Source: a virus. From it: 47,153 nucleotides of DNA. Below are positions 26,670 to 34,991 of the stretch, piece by piece (the first letter of the stretch is position 1; every line of letters begins with the position of its first letter). The notes under the pieces were generated by a model. The model was not told the origin of the DNA. It made no database searches and was given only the letters and a program-made list of their open reading frames with translations. The position numbers and the translations under genes were made by a program. The DNA lies in IMG/VR virus record IMGVR_UViG_3300009159_000099, positions 1 to 47,153 of that record. One strand, 5' to 3'.

Positions 26670-27107
26670 TTAATTATTTACATTTATTTGTACTGAATCA
26701 CTTAAATTTGGATTTGATACTAATGAAAATTTAATATCCAATCCAATGGTATGGTTATCTATATCATTGTTATTGTAATCAAATATTATTTCATCTATAT
26801 TTAAATATGGTAACCAAATAGATACTGCATCAACTATTGTATTTTCTATTCTTTTATCTATTTCCCCTTCAATAATTGGTTCAAATAATAATTTCCAAAT
26901 ATCGCAACCAAATTCTGTATTCATAATTCTTTCACCTTTATGTGTAAGAATTAAATTTTTTAAATTATCTTTTGCCTGAGATAAAGTTGTATAATTAACG
27001 GGAAATATTCCATTTGAATTGGATGTTTTGTTTATTCCAATTCCTATTATTTTATAATCATTTTCAGTTAAATCTACTACATTTACTTTACCTAACTCTA
27101 TTGCCAT
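26670..27107 (-). CDS. Baseplate wedge protein gp25-like (GPW/gp25 family)
   Basis: The 145 residues contain the gp25 core: AKDNLKNLILTHKGERIMNT, then EFGCDIWKLLFEP, then an IDKRIENTIVDAVSIWLPYL helix. This is the most conserved component of contractile-tail baseplates and nucleates sheath assembly. Its length is close to that of T4 gp25. It starts in a TAATG overlap with the stop of the preceding gene and leads directly into the gp6-like gene. Confidence 0.95.
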   Translation of the reverse strand: MAIELGKVNVVDLTENDYKIIGIGINKTSNSNGIFPVNYTTLSQAKDNLKNLILTHKGERIMNTEFGCDIWKLLFEPIIEGEIDKRIENTIVDAVSIWLPYLNIDEIIFDYNNNDIDNHTIGLDIKFSLVSNPNLSDSVQINVNN

Positions 27108-27652
27108 TATTTAAATCTTTTTACCAATTCTGAATAATCTCTTGTTAATGCTTTCATAGTTGCATCTTGTAATGCATCTCCTGTTGATTCTAATTGTTGT
27201 GGTATGGATTGTGGGACACCGGATTCTCTATAATCCATAGTTTCCCAACCATCTTCTTCAACACTCATTTGTGGTTGTAGCATATCTAATACACTTGCCC
27301 CACTACCCATTCCTCCCTCTGCTCTTTGCTCGGCTGAAAATGGAGTTGTCATATTAAGAATCTCATTAATCATAGGGTCTTTTGAAAATTCCCTTTTAGG
27401 TTGTTGAGTTTTTTGAGGTTGTAATGTAGATGTTCTACTTTTTTGCAAAACACGTGTGGCTTCCGTAAACGGGTCTACCGATTTAATAGCCTCCTTTAAT
27501 GTAGGAGCTTGTGGTTTTCTGTTTGAATTTAATTTAACTGTACCGGATTTAACAAGCTTTGTTATTTCAGAAATAACTTGCTGTCTAACCTGTGTTTTAA
27601 CTTCATTCCTAACCACTTCTTTAATAAGTGATAATAAAATGTCTGATTTCAT
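27107..27652 (-). CDS. Putative virion assembly protein, unknown function
   Basis: The 181-residue protein has a basic helical N-terminus (LIKEVVRNEVKTQVRQQVISEITKL) likely to be amphipathic or coiled. A Pro/Gln/Lys-rich middle and an acidic C-terminus that ends KALTRDYSELVKRFK follow. It lies between the spike-region genes and gp25 and overlaps gp25 by TAATG, which suggests a baseplate assembly or chaperone role. No family is recognised. Confidence 0.7.
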   Translation of the reverse strand: MKSDILLSLIKEVVRNEVKTQVRQQVISEITKLVKSGTVKLNSNRKPQAPTLKEAIKSVDPFTEATRVLQKSRTSTLQPQKTQQPKREFSKDPMINEILNMTTPFSAEQRAEGGMGSGASVLDMLQPQMSVEEDGWETMDYRESGVPQSIPQQLESTGDALQDATMKALTRDYSELVKRFK

Positions 27653-27675
27653 AATAAAATATGTTCGTTATGTTA

Positions 27676-27683
27676 ATAAATAT
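27676..27683 (-). promoter_or_regulatory. Candidate late promoter
   Basis: The coding strand reads TTATATTTATTAAC, with the ATATTTAT core 23 bases before the start at 27652. It lies in the short gap after the 27696-28925 gene and would drive the baseplate wedge unit. Confidence 0.45.
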
Positions 27684-27695
27684 AATAAGTTTAAA

Positions 27696-28925
27696 TTATC
27701 CAATGACATTATATCCAGACCATAATAATATAGCAGGAGCAGGTGGTGCAGGTGGTGGATATTGAGCCATAACCATCATAGTTCCACCCGTTCCCATTAA
27801 ATGCAACTTTGCCAAATTAACAAATGGGTCTAAAAATATCATAAATGCCGGATTAAATTTAAATGATGGTGGAACAAACCATATATTTGGTATTTTTGGA
27901 ATTTTATCTTTAATCGTATCAAATGCTATAGCCATCAATTTTTCTTTTGTTGGTAACTCATCTTCTATTTGTTTTTTTAATTCTTCTTTAGTCGGTAGTT
28001 TTGGAATATTAAATGTAGATAAATCTATTTCAGGTTTTAATCCGTTTATAGCATCCATTATAGATTTTTTAATTTGTTCTTTTGTAGGCTTTGGTGATGG
28101 AATTGATTTTGATAATTCTATTGATGATTGTATAGGTAATATTATTTTTTGTAATATTTGTTCTTCAACTGCTAATATTAATCCTTTTTTAATTTCATCA
28201 GCCGCTTCATCCAATAATTTTTTTTTAGATTTTTCAATTAAATCTTTTCTTTTTGGTAATTCTGGAAATGGAAATTTAATAGATGGTTTAAATTGAGAAC
28301 CAATTGAAGGTTTTTTGTTTTTAATTTCGTTATATTTTTGAACTATTTCTTTTCCTGCTATAATTGCAGGATGATTTTTAATTTCATTTGCAACAACTTC
28401 TTTATTTAAAACTTTAATAATTGTATCGTATACATTTATACTAATACCACCAATTTCAATTGTTTGTTTTTTTAATTCATCAACTAATGATTGTGTAGCT
28501 TCTTTTAATGCTTTATTTATAGCAACGGATTTTGCTAACGATATTGGGTCTGGTCCAATATTCATAAGTGTACCTGGAGCAGGTGGAGTTGATTGCCAAC
28601 CCAATGGTCTTATTAACGGATTTGGAAACGGAGCCATTTCAGCACCTAACCAATATGCATCAAATGCGGATGGATATATTTCTGCTAATAAATTAAAATT
28701 TTCACCACCACTTTCTCTGCCTTTTTTGAAAGCTGCTTTTATAACATTTGTCATTCCTATAACATTACCATTGATAATAGGAACTCCATATATCATATCA
28801 CCACCTCGCTTTATACACTCATCGTATTCATTTGCAATAAAAGAAGCAGCTCCATCTGAGTCATTTTTAAACCTAAATGTTACTGCTGATGTTAATACAT
28901 TAGTTTTGTATATCGTCCAAGACAT
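27696..28925 (-). CDS. Baseplate hub-region protein of unknown function
   Basis: The 409-residue protein begins with a globular part (VTFRFKNDSDGAASFIANEY, GDMIYGVPIINGN). It continues with a Lys-rich, largely helical stretch of PKPTKEQIKKSIMDAI-type segments (about 200-340). A Pro/Ala-rich end (YPPPAPPAPAILLWSGYNVIG) follows. It sits directly after the spike gene with a one-base gap. Hub, spike-cap or tape-measure-chaperone roles are all possible; sequence alone does not decide. Confidence 0.7.
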   Translation of the reverse strand: MSWTIYKTNVLTSAVTFRFKNDSDGAASFIANEYDECIKRGGDMIYGVPIINGNVIGMTNVIKAAFKKGRESGGENFNLLAEIYPSAFDAYWLGAEMAPFPNPLIRPLGWQSTPPAPGTLMNIGPDPISLAKSVAINKALKEATQSLVDELKKQTIEIGGISINVYDTIIKVLNKEVVANEIKNHPAIIAGKEIVQKYNEIKNKKPSIGSQFKPSIKFPFPELPKRKDLIEKSKKKLLDEAADEIKKGLILAVEEQILQKIILPIQSSIELSKSIPSPKPTKEQIKKSIMDAINGLKPEIDLSTFNIPKLPTKEELKKQIEDELPTKEKLMAIAFDTIKDKIPKIPNIWFVPPSFKFNPAFMIFLDPFVNLAKLHLMGTGGTMMVMAQYPPPAPPAPAILLWSGYNVIG

Positions 28926-28926
28926 T

Positions 28927-30126
28927 TTATTTACTCAAAAAGTTTGTAGATGATAATAGGGTTTTTAATTTATCTTTTAGTGCAAAAAATGATGAAATAT
29001 TTTCCGGACCAGGAAAAGTTGGTCCAAAAGAAGATGCATATACCGATTCGGTTATCAAATCAATTAATTCACTCATTATTTGAACCAATACACCACCTAA
29101 TACCATATTTTGAACATCTGCTTTAAAATCACCTTCTCCTTGATTTTTACCTAAATATATCTTACCATTTTCAGAATTTAAAAATATTTGGTTTGCACCA
29201 TTAGAATGTATTGTTATATTCTTATCAGAATTAACATAAACATCTTTACCCGCATCTATAGAATAATTACCATCTGTAATTACACCAGTATTTCCTTTTC
29301 CATATATAATAAACTCATTTGCTTTTGCAGATAATATTATTCTATCCGAATTTATAAATAATTGTTCTCCACTAAAATCGGATGGGTATTCTTTAAATCC
29401 TATTTTGGTTTTAGATATTGTTTCTTTAAATGGAACTTTGGTTTTACCTGATACAAAATAAACAGATGTTCCATCTTTGTTTATATCTTCATCAATCATT
29501 TGACCGATTGGATTGGAATCTAATTCTGCATTTTGTTTGTTACGAATGTATATACCTGGGTAAGATTTACCATCGGAAGATAAAAAGAATTCCGATAAAC
29601 GAATCGTATTACCAACTCTACCACTTAAAATGGTATCGCCTTCTTTTGGTTTTATAAATTTAATTTTATCATTTACTTTATAACCAATATCATCTTCTTT
29701 AGTAATATTTGTTTTAATAGTTCCACCTGCTGCATTTATTTTTGTAGGTTCAAGTTTTGCACCACTATTTTCAGATTTATCTTTTTTAGTATTTTTATCT
29801 GTTATGTAATCTTTTCTATAATTTGGGTAAGGTGTGTTAGTATATGGCATCCAAAATGTTTGAGAATTTGTTCCAAACATTTTTAATATTACAACAGTTT
29901 CTCCTTTAATTGGAAATGTAAAATTATTTTTATCAAATGGTTTTGCAATATCATCTTTAGCATTACTATCTTCAAATCTATAAGTTATTGCACCATACAA
30001 ACTTGCATCTGTATCGGAGAATGATGGTGAATTGGTATATATTGAAATTGTATCTTTACCTTCTTTTTTTAAAAAATTGGTATTTGTTGGATAAACGTTA
30101 TCTACCGTTGCTAAAAATGTTTCCAT
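28927..30126 (-). CDS. Baseplate central spike protein (gp5/VgrG-like, no lysozyme domain)
   Basis: The 399-residue protein starts with an OB-fold-like region (residues 1-110, GAITYRF and FTFPIKGETVVILKMFG). From about 260 it has repeating short strands, including IDAGKDVYVNSDKNITIHSN and QIFLNSENGKIYLGKN, typical of the triple-stranded beta-helix spike of gp5 and VgrG. The C-terminus is helical. Unlike T4 gp5 there is no lysozyme domain. The gene overlaps the stop of its upstream neighbour by TAATG. Confidence 0.8.
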   Translation of the reverse strand: METFLATVDNVYPTNTNFLKKEGKDTISIYTNSPSFSDTDASLYGAITYRFEDSNAKDDIAKPFDKNNFTFPIKGETVVILKMFGTNSQTFWMPYTNTPYPNYRKDYITDKNTKKDKSENSGAKLEPTKINAAGGTIKTNITKEDDIGYKVNDKIKFIKPKEGDTILSGRVGNTIRLSEFFLSSDGKSYPGIYIRNKQNAELDSNPIGQMIDEDINKDGTSVYFVSGKTKVPFKETISKTKIGFKEYPSDFSGEQLFINSDRIILSAKANEFIIYGKGNTGVITDGNYSIDAGKDVYVNSDKNITIHSNGANQIFLNSENGKIYLGKNQGEGDFKADVQNMVLGGVLVQIMSELIDLITESVYASSFGPTFPGPENISSFFALKDKLKTLLSSTNFLSK

Positions 30127-30530
30127 TATAATTTAGTTTTTATATCTTCTATTTCAACCTGAATATCCAATAACTTTTCATCATTCTTTTTATCAATCTC
30201 ATTAACAGTATCTTCCAATTCCGTTAATAGTTGTGCTTTTTCTTGCTCACTCAACCAACCGTCTTCACCAATACCCTTTGCTTCAGCAGCAGCTAATCTT
30301 TGAGCAATTGTTGCCAATTTAATTAAGTGGTCATCGTTTTTAATAGATGAATCAATTAAATCTCTAATAATAGGTGCAAGTACTGTTGCTTCACCTACAT
30401 TACGAATCAGCTTACGAAGAGATTCAATCATATCTGATATATTCTTCTTTTTTACTTGTTGATTATCGTAAATATCTTTAAATAGTGATGATAAGTTTTT
30501 ACCATCAAATAACTGAAATTCAGATGCCAT
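30126..30530 (-). CDS. Helical protein of unknown function upstream of the spike
   Basis: The 134-residue protein is almost wholly helical. It has a middle Ala-rich helix (LATIAQRLAAAEAKG), then GEDGWLSEQEKAQLL and an acidic coiled-coil end. Its gene is translationally coupled to the spike gene through TAATG and follows the sigma factor gene after 24 bases. A small structural or assembly role in the baseplate hub is likely but unproven. Confidence 0.7.
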   Translation of the reverse strand: MASEFQLFDGKNLSSLFKDIYDNQQVKKKNISDMIESLRKLIRNVGEATVLAPIIRDLIDSSIKNDDHLIKLATIAQRLAAAEAKGIGEDGWLSEQEKAQLLTELEDTVNEIDKKNDEKLLDIQVEIEDIKTKL

Positions 30531-30554
30531 ATTTTATTCTTTATTAATAATTAT

Positions 30555-31244
30555 TTACATAGTCAAGTCTCCTGTTCTATCAAATTCACTATATAACTCC
30601 ATTTGCTTGTCTTTCATTTTATTGACAATCTTAGTTATATAATGAGTTGGATGTCCAGTCATCTCTCTAATAAGTAGATATAAAGATTTTTTATTGAAAC
30701 TTTCTATGTATTCTGCTCTTCTGAATAATTCTAAAACTGCATCTGCGATTTGCATATCTCTTTTCTTTGGGAAATGATTTTCTAAATGAATATCCCAATA
30801 TGCCAACATTCTTTTATTAAATGTACGAAATTCATCATTTATAGTTTCTTCTTCCCAATTGTTTTCAGTATCCCAATGTTCGGGTAAGTTTGATATAATA
30901 TCAGTATCTTTATATCGTTTGTAATTTGCGTTGTTATTTAAAATCAAATAGTTTCTGGCAACAATAGTAAAATAAGAGAATGCTTTACCTTTACCTTCTT
31001 TGTACATATGAATCTTTTCAATCATAAATGTAACAACTTCAGACATTACATCTCTAGGGTCATCATCAAAATAACTGAATTTCCATTTGTTATAAACTAT
31101 TTCTGCAAGTTTATCAAATGCAGGTTTTATTCTATCTTTATAAACTTTATCTTTAACTCTTTGGTCATCGGTTGAGTTATACTCTATAATAGCATCTTCT
31201 GTATCTTTTGTAAAATATTGTTTACTTTTGGGTTTTCTTGGCAT
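30555..31244 (-). CDS. Late-transcription sigma factor (T4 gp55-like)
   Basis: The 229 residues follow the pattern of gp55-type sigma factors of T4-like and cyanophages. A basic start leads to EDAIIEYNSTDD, then KIKPAFDKLAEIV-like helices. The region-2 core is YFDDDPRDVMSEVVTFMIEK (59-78) and GKGKAFSYFTIVARNYLILN (84-103). These proteins replace the host sigma factor and direct RNA polymerase to late promoters. A helix-turn-helix region 4 is not evident, as expected for gp55. It may recognise the ATATTTAT motifs listed here. Confidence 0.88.
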   Translation of the reverse strand: MPRKPKSKQYFTKDTEDAIIEYNSTDDQRVKDKVYKDRIKPAFDKLAEIVYNKWKFSYFDDDPRDVMSEVVTFMIEKIHMYKEGKGKAFSYFTIVARNYLILNNNANYKRYKDTDIISNLPEHWDTENNWEEETINDEFRTFNKRMLAYWDIHLENHFPKKRDMQIADAVLELFRRAEYIESFNKKSLYLLIREMTGHPTHYITKIVNKMKDKQMELYSEFDRTGDLTM

Positions 31245-31245
31245 T

Positions 31246-31497
31246 TTAATTAAATTGTTTGAATCTCTCGATGGTTTCTTTTATTTGGTAAAATATTGAA
31301 CCTACATCATCATCCTTCTCAAACATTTGACGTTCATCTATTTGTCTTAATGCCTCCAGTAATGCTTCGTTTCTGCCGATTTCTTTTTCAATGAAATCTT
31401 CGTAACTTTCCAACTTTCGTAAATTTATAATAATAACATAACCCAATATTATGGATAATGCTAATAAAATTGCAATTGTTATGTATAAAAATATCAT
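31246..31497 (-). CDS. Small membrane-anchored protein
   Basis: The 83 residues begin with one strong membrane helix (residues 2-25, IFLYITIAILLALSIILGYV). A charged, helical tail follows (YEDFIEKEIGRNEALLEALR). It is packed between peptide deformylase and the sigma factor with one-base gaps. No family is recognised. The topology is probably N-terminus out, tail in the cytoplasm. Confidence 0.7.
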   Translation of the reverse strand: MIFLYITIAILLALSIILGYVIIINLRKLESYEDFIEKEIGRNEALLEALRQIDERQMFEKDDDVGSIFYQIKETIERFKQFN

Positions 31498-31498
31498 A

Positions 31499-32146
31499 TT
31501 AAACTACTTCATATCCTTTTAAGAAAAACTGATTTGCTTTCTTATATTTAACTTCAATCATTTCACCATCTGGCGATTTCATTACAACTAAATCATTTCT
31601 ACCATAATTATTTTTAACAGAACGGGTAGTTGAATAAACTCTATCTTTAATAGTAAATCCATCTAAGTGGTCAATCTCATGCTGAACAATAACTGTCATC
31701 ATTGTTTCTTGTGAAACTTTTTCATTTGCTTTATCCCCATCTGGATTAATTTCAAATGTTAATTCACCTAAATTATCCGTTGAAACAACAACTTTAGTAG
31801 CACGAATAGTTTTTAATGGAGTAGTTATTGTTTTTGGAATAGATAAACATCCTTCGTAAAATAAAAATCCATCTTTGCTACGTTCTTTAATAATTGGATT
31901 TAATAAAAATAATTCTACACCATTTTCATCATCACCAAACTTAATATAACATGCTCTTTTTTTAATTCCTAATTGAGTTGCCGAAATACCTAAACCTGGA
32001 TATGTTTCCAATCCTTTTTTAAGTGTTTGTTCTAATTCATCTGCTTCTTCTTTTGTAAAAGTAGAATATAATGTAGGAGTTTTTAAGAATTCTGTAAATT
32101 CTTTGGATGTTAAACCATTTGTGTTTTTATCTGTAATTAATTTCAT
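31499..32146 (-). CDS. def: Peptide deformylase
   Basis: The enzyme removes the formyl group from the N-terminal methionine of new proteins. All three motifs are present: GISATQLG (53-60), EGCLS (98-102) and QHEIDH (155-160), giving the metal ligands C100, H156 and H160 and catalytic E157. After the core, a 50-residue extension ends in VVMKSPDGEMIEVKYKK, which may be a small extra domain. Phage deformylases are known in T4-like marine phages, where they probably help translate phage proteins. It lies between the UV endonuclease and a small membrane protein. Confidence 0.95.
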   Translation of the reverse strand: MKLITDKNTNGLTSKEFTEFLKTPTLYSTFTKEEADELEQTLKKGLETYPGLGISATQLGIKKRACYIKFGDDENGVELFLLNPIIKERSKDGFLFYEGCLSIPKTITTPLKTIRATKVVVSTDNLGELTFEINPDGDKANEKVSQETMMTVIVQHEIDHLDGFTIKDRVYSTTRSVKNNYGRNDLVVMKSPDGEMIEVKYKKANQFFLKGYEVV

Positions 32147-32161
32147 TTATTTGTTTTTGGT

Positions 32162-33067
32162 TCAATCTATTTTATATTTTTTTTTTATATCTAATAAAGC
32201 AAGCTCTTTAGCTTTGCATTCCAACATAATGTCCACAACCAATTCGTATGTATTAGGTAGAGTATTGATATATAATGAATGGGATTGTGGTTTTTCTTTT
32301 GGATTATTTTCATGCAATGCCTTTGATTCGGAATAATGTACAACTGGCGTAATACCTTTGGGCCAAGTTGTAGCTGCTAGTTTAAGTGCATCTTCTTCTG
32401 ATAAATCACCTGTACAAAATGTATGATGATGATAATCAAATACAATCGGTATTTTGATTGCTTTATGTATATACATTAAATCTTTAACTGAATACATAGA
32501 TGCTTTATCATCATTCTCAATTGTAAGTCGTTTTTGTACCGATTTAGAGAGTCTTTGAAAGTTTTTGATGAATCTATCCATTGCAGATTTTTTATCTCCG
32601 TAAACGCCATTACAATGAATATTAATCTTATTATAAGGCGATAATTCTAACCCCATCATATCAAAGATTTTACCATGTAATTCTAAATCTGCTATTGTAG
32701 CCAAAATTACTTTCTCATTTGGAGAAACCAATACATTAAATGGACCTGGGTGTGATGTTATACGGATGTTATGAAGTTTAGCGTAATCACCTGCTTTCTT
32801 TAATTCATTCTTAATCTCTTTATAATCTTTTAATTGAGTTAAGTCTAAATTATCACCCCACGGAATAATTGCAGAAGATAGACGAAAGAAATGAATCTTA
32901 TGTTGTCTATTCCATTCTAAAATTTTGATAATATCTTTAGCATTTGCTAATGCCAACTCCGAAACATAATCCAAGCCTTTGGCATTGAACGTTTTTTTCA
33001 CCATTGAACGATTTGTGGTAACTTTTTTACCCATCGTCATATTAATACATGCATATCCTATATTCAT
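32162..33067 (-). CDS. UV damage endonuclease (UvsE/UvdE)
   Basis: The 301-residue TIM-barrel enzyme nicks DNA 5' to UV photoproducts. It shows the family landmarks IGYACINMTM (3-12), FRLSSAIIPW (61-70), SHPGPF (105-110), H131, H151, ENDD (184-187), DYHHHT (211-216) and H244. I choose the ATG at 33067 rather than an in-frame codon at 33085, because a promoter with TTG-N20-TATATTTA ends four bases before it. The transcript would be nearly leaderless, as for the primase. It supplies light-independent DNA repair to the phage. Confidence 0.93.
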   Translation of the reverse strand: MNIGYACINMTMGKKVTTNRSMVKKTFNAKGLDYVSELALANAKDIIKILEWNRQHKIHFFRLSSAIIPWGDNLDLTQLKDYKEIKNELKKAGDYAKLHNIRITSHPGPFNVLVSPNEKVILATIADLELHGKIFDMMGLELSPYNKINIHCNGVYGDKKSAMDRFIKNFQRLSKSVQKRLTIENDDKASMYSVKDLMYIHKAIKIPIVFDYHHHTFCTGDLSEEDALKLAATTWPKGITPVVHYSESKALHENNPKEKPQSHSLYINTLPNTYELVVDIMLECKAKELALLDIKKKYKID

Positions 33068-33071
33068 AGTA

Positions 33072-33102
33072 TAAATATACAACATTTATTTCATAAAAAC
33101 AA
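33072..33102 (-). promoter_or_regulatory. Promoter of the UV endonuclease gene
   Basis: TTG (33102-33100) is followed after exactly 20 bases by TATATTTA (33079-33072), and the ATG comes four bases later. The -7 box also contains ATATTTAT (33078-33071), so this site could serve both the host sigma factor and the phage late sigma. Confidence 0.75.
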
Positions 33103-33108
33103 GCTTTG

Positions 33109-34218
33109 TTATGATTTTTTGTATTTTAACCAAAAATTAACTGCATTTTGGTCATTTATCCAAGCATTTTTATTATTCCAATCAAAATCAGGTTTTGCAT
33201 AATATGGTTGCATACCATTTCTTGGACCAATTTCTTTCCATTCATTTATTAACCCATCACCATCGGTATCCCACCCATCAATTACACCATCACCATCGGA
33301 ATCTATTGGAATACGAATATTTTCCATTATGACTTCGCTTTCTTCTTCATTTGGTAATTTTTTTCCACTATTTACCTCATTTTGTAAATTATTTTCCACT
33401 ATATCTTCTTTAGTATCACCATATACCTCATATAATCCTAATTTTTGGTCATTTTCCATCATTTCGGTTAAAATTTCTTTTTGTTTTTTCTTTTTATCAT
33501 CAATTAACCCATTAAATGCGATAATTAGGGCAACTGCGAGAGGGTCAAACACTATAACAATGATAAAAATAAAGAATTTTACAACATTTTTCAATTCTAC
33601 ACCAAATGCATCGGCAACAAACCTAAACCCACCTACTTCTTTTTCTAAATTTAAGTTAGAAATTTTAATTTGGTTAATTTTTTCAGTTTCTTGACCATTT
33701 TGAATCTGTAAATCTGAAATTTTATCGTTAATTTTAGAAATTTGTTTATCTCTGTTATCAATAGAGTTAATTAATCTCCTATTAACTGAACCACCATTCA
33801 ATAATTTACCTTGATTGGTGTTAAATTCTGTAATTTGAGTAGAAAGTTGCTCAATTTGAGCAGTATTTTGGTCAATTTTAGTTTGATGAACAGCGATTTC
33901 CCTATCTACCCGTTGTAATTCTAAAGATTGTGCTTGAAATGCGTTTGAAAGGTATCCAAAAATACCTGCTGATGTGATTAACATAAGAATTGCAACAGAT
34001 ATTGTTAAATATACCTTATTGAAACCCTTAATGTCATCCCATACTTGTTTTAAATAAGTAGCAGTTACTAATTTAGCAAATTCCAAAGAACCTGCCATTA
34101 CCATTACTGCCGTTGATGCTCCACTAAATAGAACACCCAATCCAGTTACGGAGAAATAAGCTGCACATCCTGCAACCAATACCGCTGATATACCTACTAA
34201 ATATTTAAGCCAGTTCAT
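33109..34218 (-). CDS. Four-helix membrane protein with coiled coil and Ca-binding repeats
   Basis: The 369-residue protein has membrane helices at about 5-27, 33-52, 70-92 and 213-237 (FFIFIIVIVFDPLAVALIIAF). The third and fourth are separated by a 110-residue coiled coil rich in Gln, Asn and Ile. The C-terminal tail carries two Asp-rich loops, DSDGDGVID (306-314) and DTDGDGLIN (317-325), of the thrombospondin type 3 or dockerin Ca-binding kind. I know no function for this architecture. It starts one base before the stop of the small gene at 34219-34404. Acting in the host membrane is inferred. Confidence 0.75.
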   Translation of the reverse strand: MNWLKYLVGISAVLVAGCAAYFSVTGLGVLFSGASTAVMVMAGSLEFAKLVTATYLKQVWDDIKGFNKVYLTISVAILMLITSAGIFGYLSNAFQAQSLELQRVDREIAVHQTKIDQNTAQIEQLSTQITEFNTNQGKLLNGGSVNRRLINSIDNRDKQISKINDKISDLQIQNGQETEKINQIKISNLNLEKEVGGFRFVADAFGVELKNVVKFFIFIIVIVFDPLAVALIIAFNGLIDDKKKKQKEILTEMMENDQKLGLYEVYGDTKEDIVENNLQNEVNSGKKLPNEEESEVIMENIRIPIDSDGDGVIDGWDTDGDGLINEWKEIGPRNGMQPYYAKPDFDWNNKNAWINDQNAVNFWLKYKKS

Positions 34219-34404
34219 TTAATCTCTTTCAATGTTTATTAATTCAGCTATTCTATCAGAAACTTTTCTAATATCTTGAACTAATTGAATAACATCGTTA
34301 GGAGCAAGTTTCATAGCACCCGATGCTGCTCCCTCCAAAATTCTTAATTTACCATCCAACACAACCAATAGGTTTTGGATTTGACTTTTGTACATCATAC
34401 TCAT
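34219..34404 (-). CDS. Small helical protein of unknown function
   Basis: The 61 residues (KSQIQNLLVVLDGKLRILEG... VIQLVQDIRKVSDRIAELI) form two amphipathic helices around a Gly/Ala/Pro turn. The ATG at 34404 could be replaced by Met3 or Met4. It directly precedes the coiled-coil membrane protein and is likely its partner or co-translated with it. A candidate late motif lies four bases upstream. Confidence 0.65.
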   Translation of the reverse strand: MSMMYKSQIQNLLVVLDGKLRILEGAASGAMKLAPNDVIQLVQDIRKVSDRIAELINIERD

Positions 34405-34408
34405 AGTA

Positions 34409-34416
34409 ATAAATAT
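34409..34416 (-). promoter_or_regulatory. Candidate late promoter after a terminator
   Basis: The coding strand reads AAATATTTATTACTATG, placing ATATTTAT four bases before the first ATG. It comes directly after the hairpin terminator of the heat-shock gene. Confidence 0.45.
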
Positions 34417-34423
34417 TTATTTA

Positions 34424-34456
34424 TAAAAAAAGGTAGGAACTATATGCTCCTACCTT
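34424..34456 (-). terminator. Rho-independent terminator of the small heat-shock gene
   Basis: On the minus strand AAGGTAGGA (34456-34448) pairs perfectly with TCCTACCTT (34438-34430) around a nine-base loop, and a run of seven T follows. It lies 26 bases past the stop at 34482. Confidence 0.9.
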
Positions 34457-34481
34457 CTAAATATACAAAAAATAACTTATA

Positions 34482-34874
34482 TTACCTAATGTTAATAGAT
34501 AATTTTTTTGCCTTTCTTTCATCCTTCTTTTCAATGGTGATTGAAAGTACTCCATTATTGAATTGAGCTTCAGATTTAGTACCATCGTAATCTTTACCTA
34601 ATTTGAAACTAAAATCAATATCTTTAATTAAATCAGACTCTCCTTCTATCTTAGTTGATTTGATTGTAATCTTATCATCCGTTACTTCTAATAAGATATT
34701 TTTTGGGTTGTGTCCCAATACATTTACATCTACTTGAATTTTACCATCTTCCAATTCTTTTGTAGTATAATTGGAAATTGAGTTTTGCTTAACATGGGAG
34801 TATAAATTATCCCAATCTAAAAATAAATCATCTAAATTTGATTTGTAGCCAGTTGTGTTTTTAAATAAGCTCAT
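34482..34874 (-). CDS. Small heat-shock protein (Hsp20/alpha-crystallin)
   Basis: The 130-residue chaperone has the alpha-crystallin core from about residue 36. Strands include KIQVDVNVLGHNPKNILLEV, a loop with KDIDFSFKLGKDYD, and the hallmark GVLSITIEKK (108-117). The end, KKLSINIR, supplies an I-x-I anchoring motif. Hsp20 proteins are frequent in T4-like cyanophages. A terminator follows the gene, so it is probably a single-gene unit. The coding-strand sequence ACTATACTTAAA, also found before the HD-hydrolase gene, lies in its leader. Confidence 0.92.
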   Translation of the reverse strand: MSLFKNTTGYKSNLDDLFLDWDNLYSHVKQNSISNYTTKELEDGKIQVDVNVLGHNPKNILLEVTDDKITIKSTKIEGESDLIKDIDFSFKLGKDYDGTKSEAQFNNGVLSITIEKKDERKAKKLSINIR

Positions 34875-34934
34875 AATAATAATTGTTTAATTGTTTAAAA
34901 TTTAAGTATAGTATTTCAATTTTTACACCAAAAC

Positions 34935-34962
34935 AAAAAAGTATGACAAAATGTCATACTTT
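34935..34962 (-). terminator. Terminator after the HD-hydrolase gene
   Basis: On the minus strand a perfect 11-base-pair stem containing GTATGACA and TGTCATAC closes on a three-base loop. It ends in a run of T (34940-34935). A third copy of TGTCATAC at 34972-34979, followed by a T run on the plus strand, could form an alternative hairpin. Confidence 0.85.
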
Positions 34963-34991
34963 ATGTAAAAATGTCATACTTTTTTATCCTA

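Noticed and set aside
33068-33085. Upstream start for the UV endonuclease
   Set aside because: The added codons fall on the -7 box of the promoter, and the conserved protein starts at MNIGY.
33329-33694. Plus-strand open frame of 121 codons
   Set aside because: It is antisense to the membrane/coiled-coil gene, without a promoter or recognisable product.
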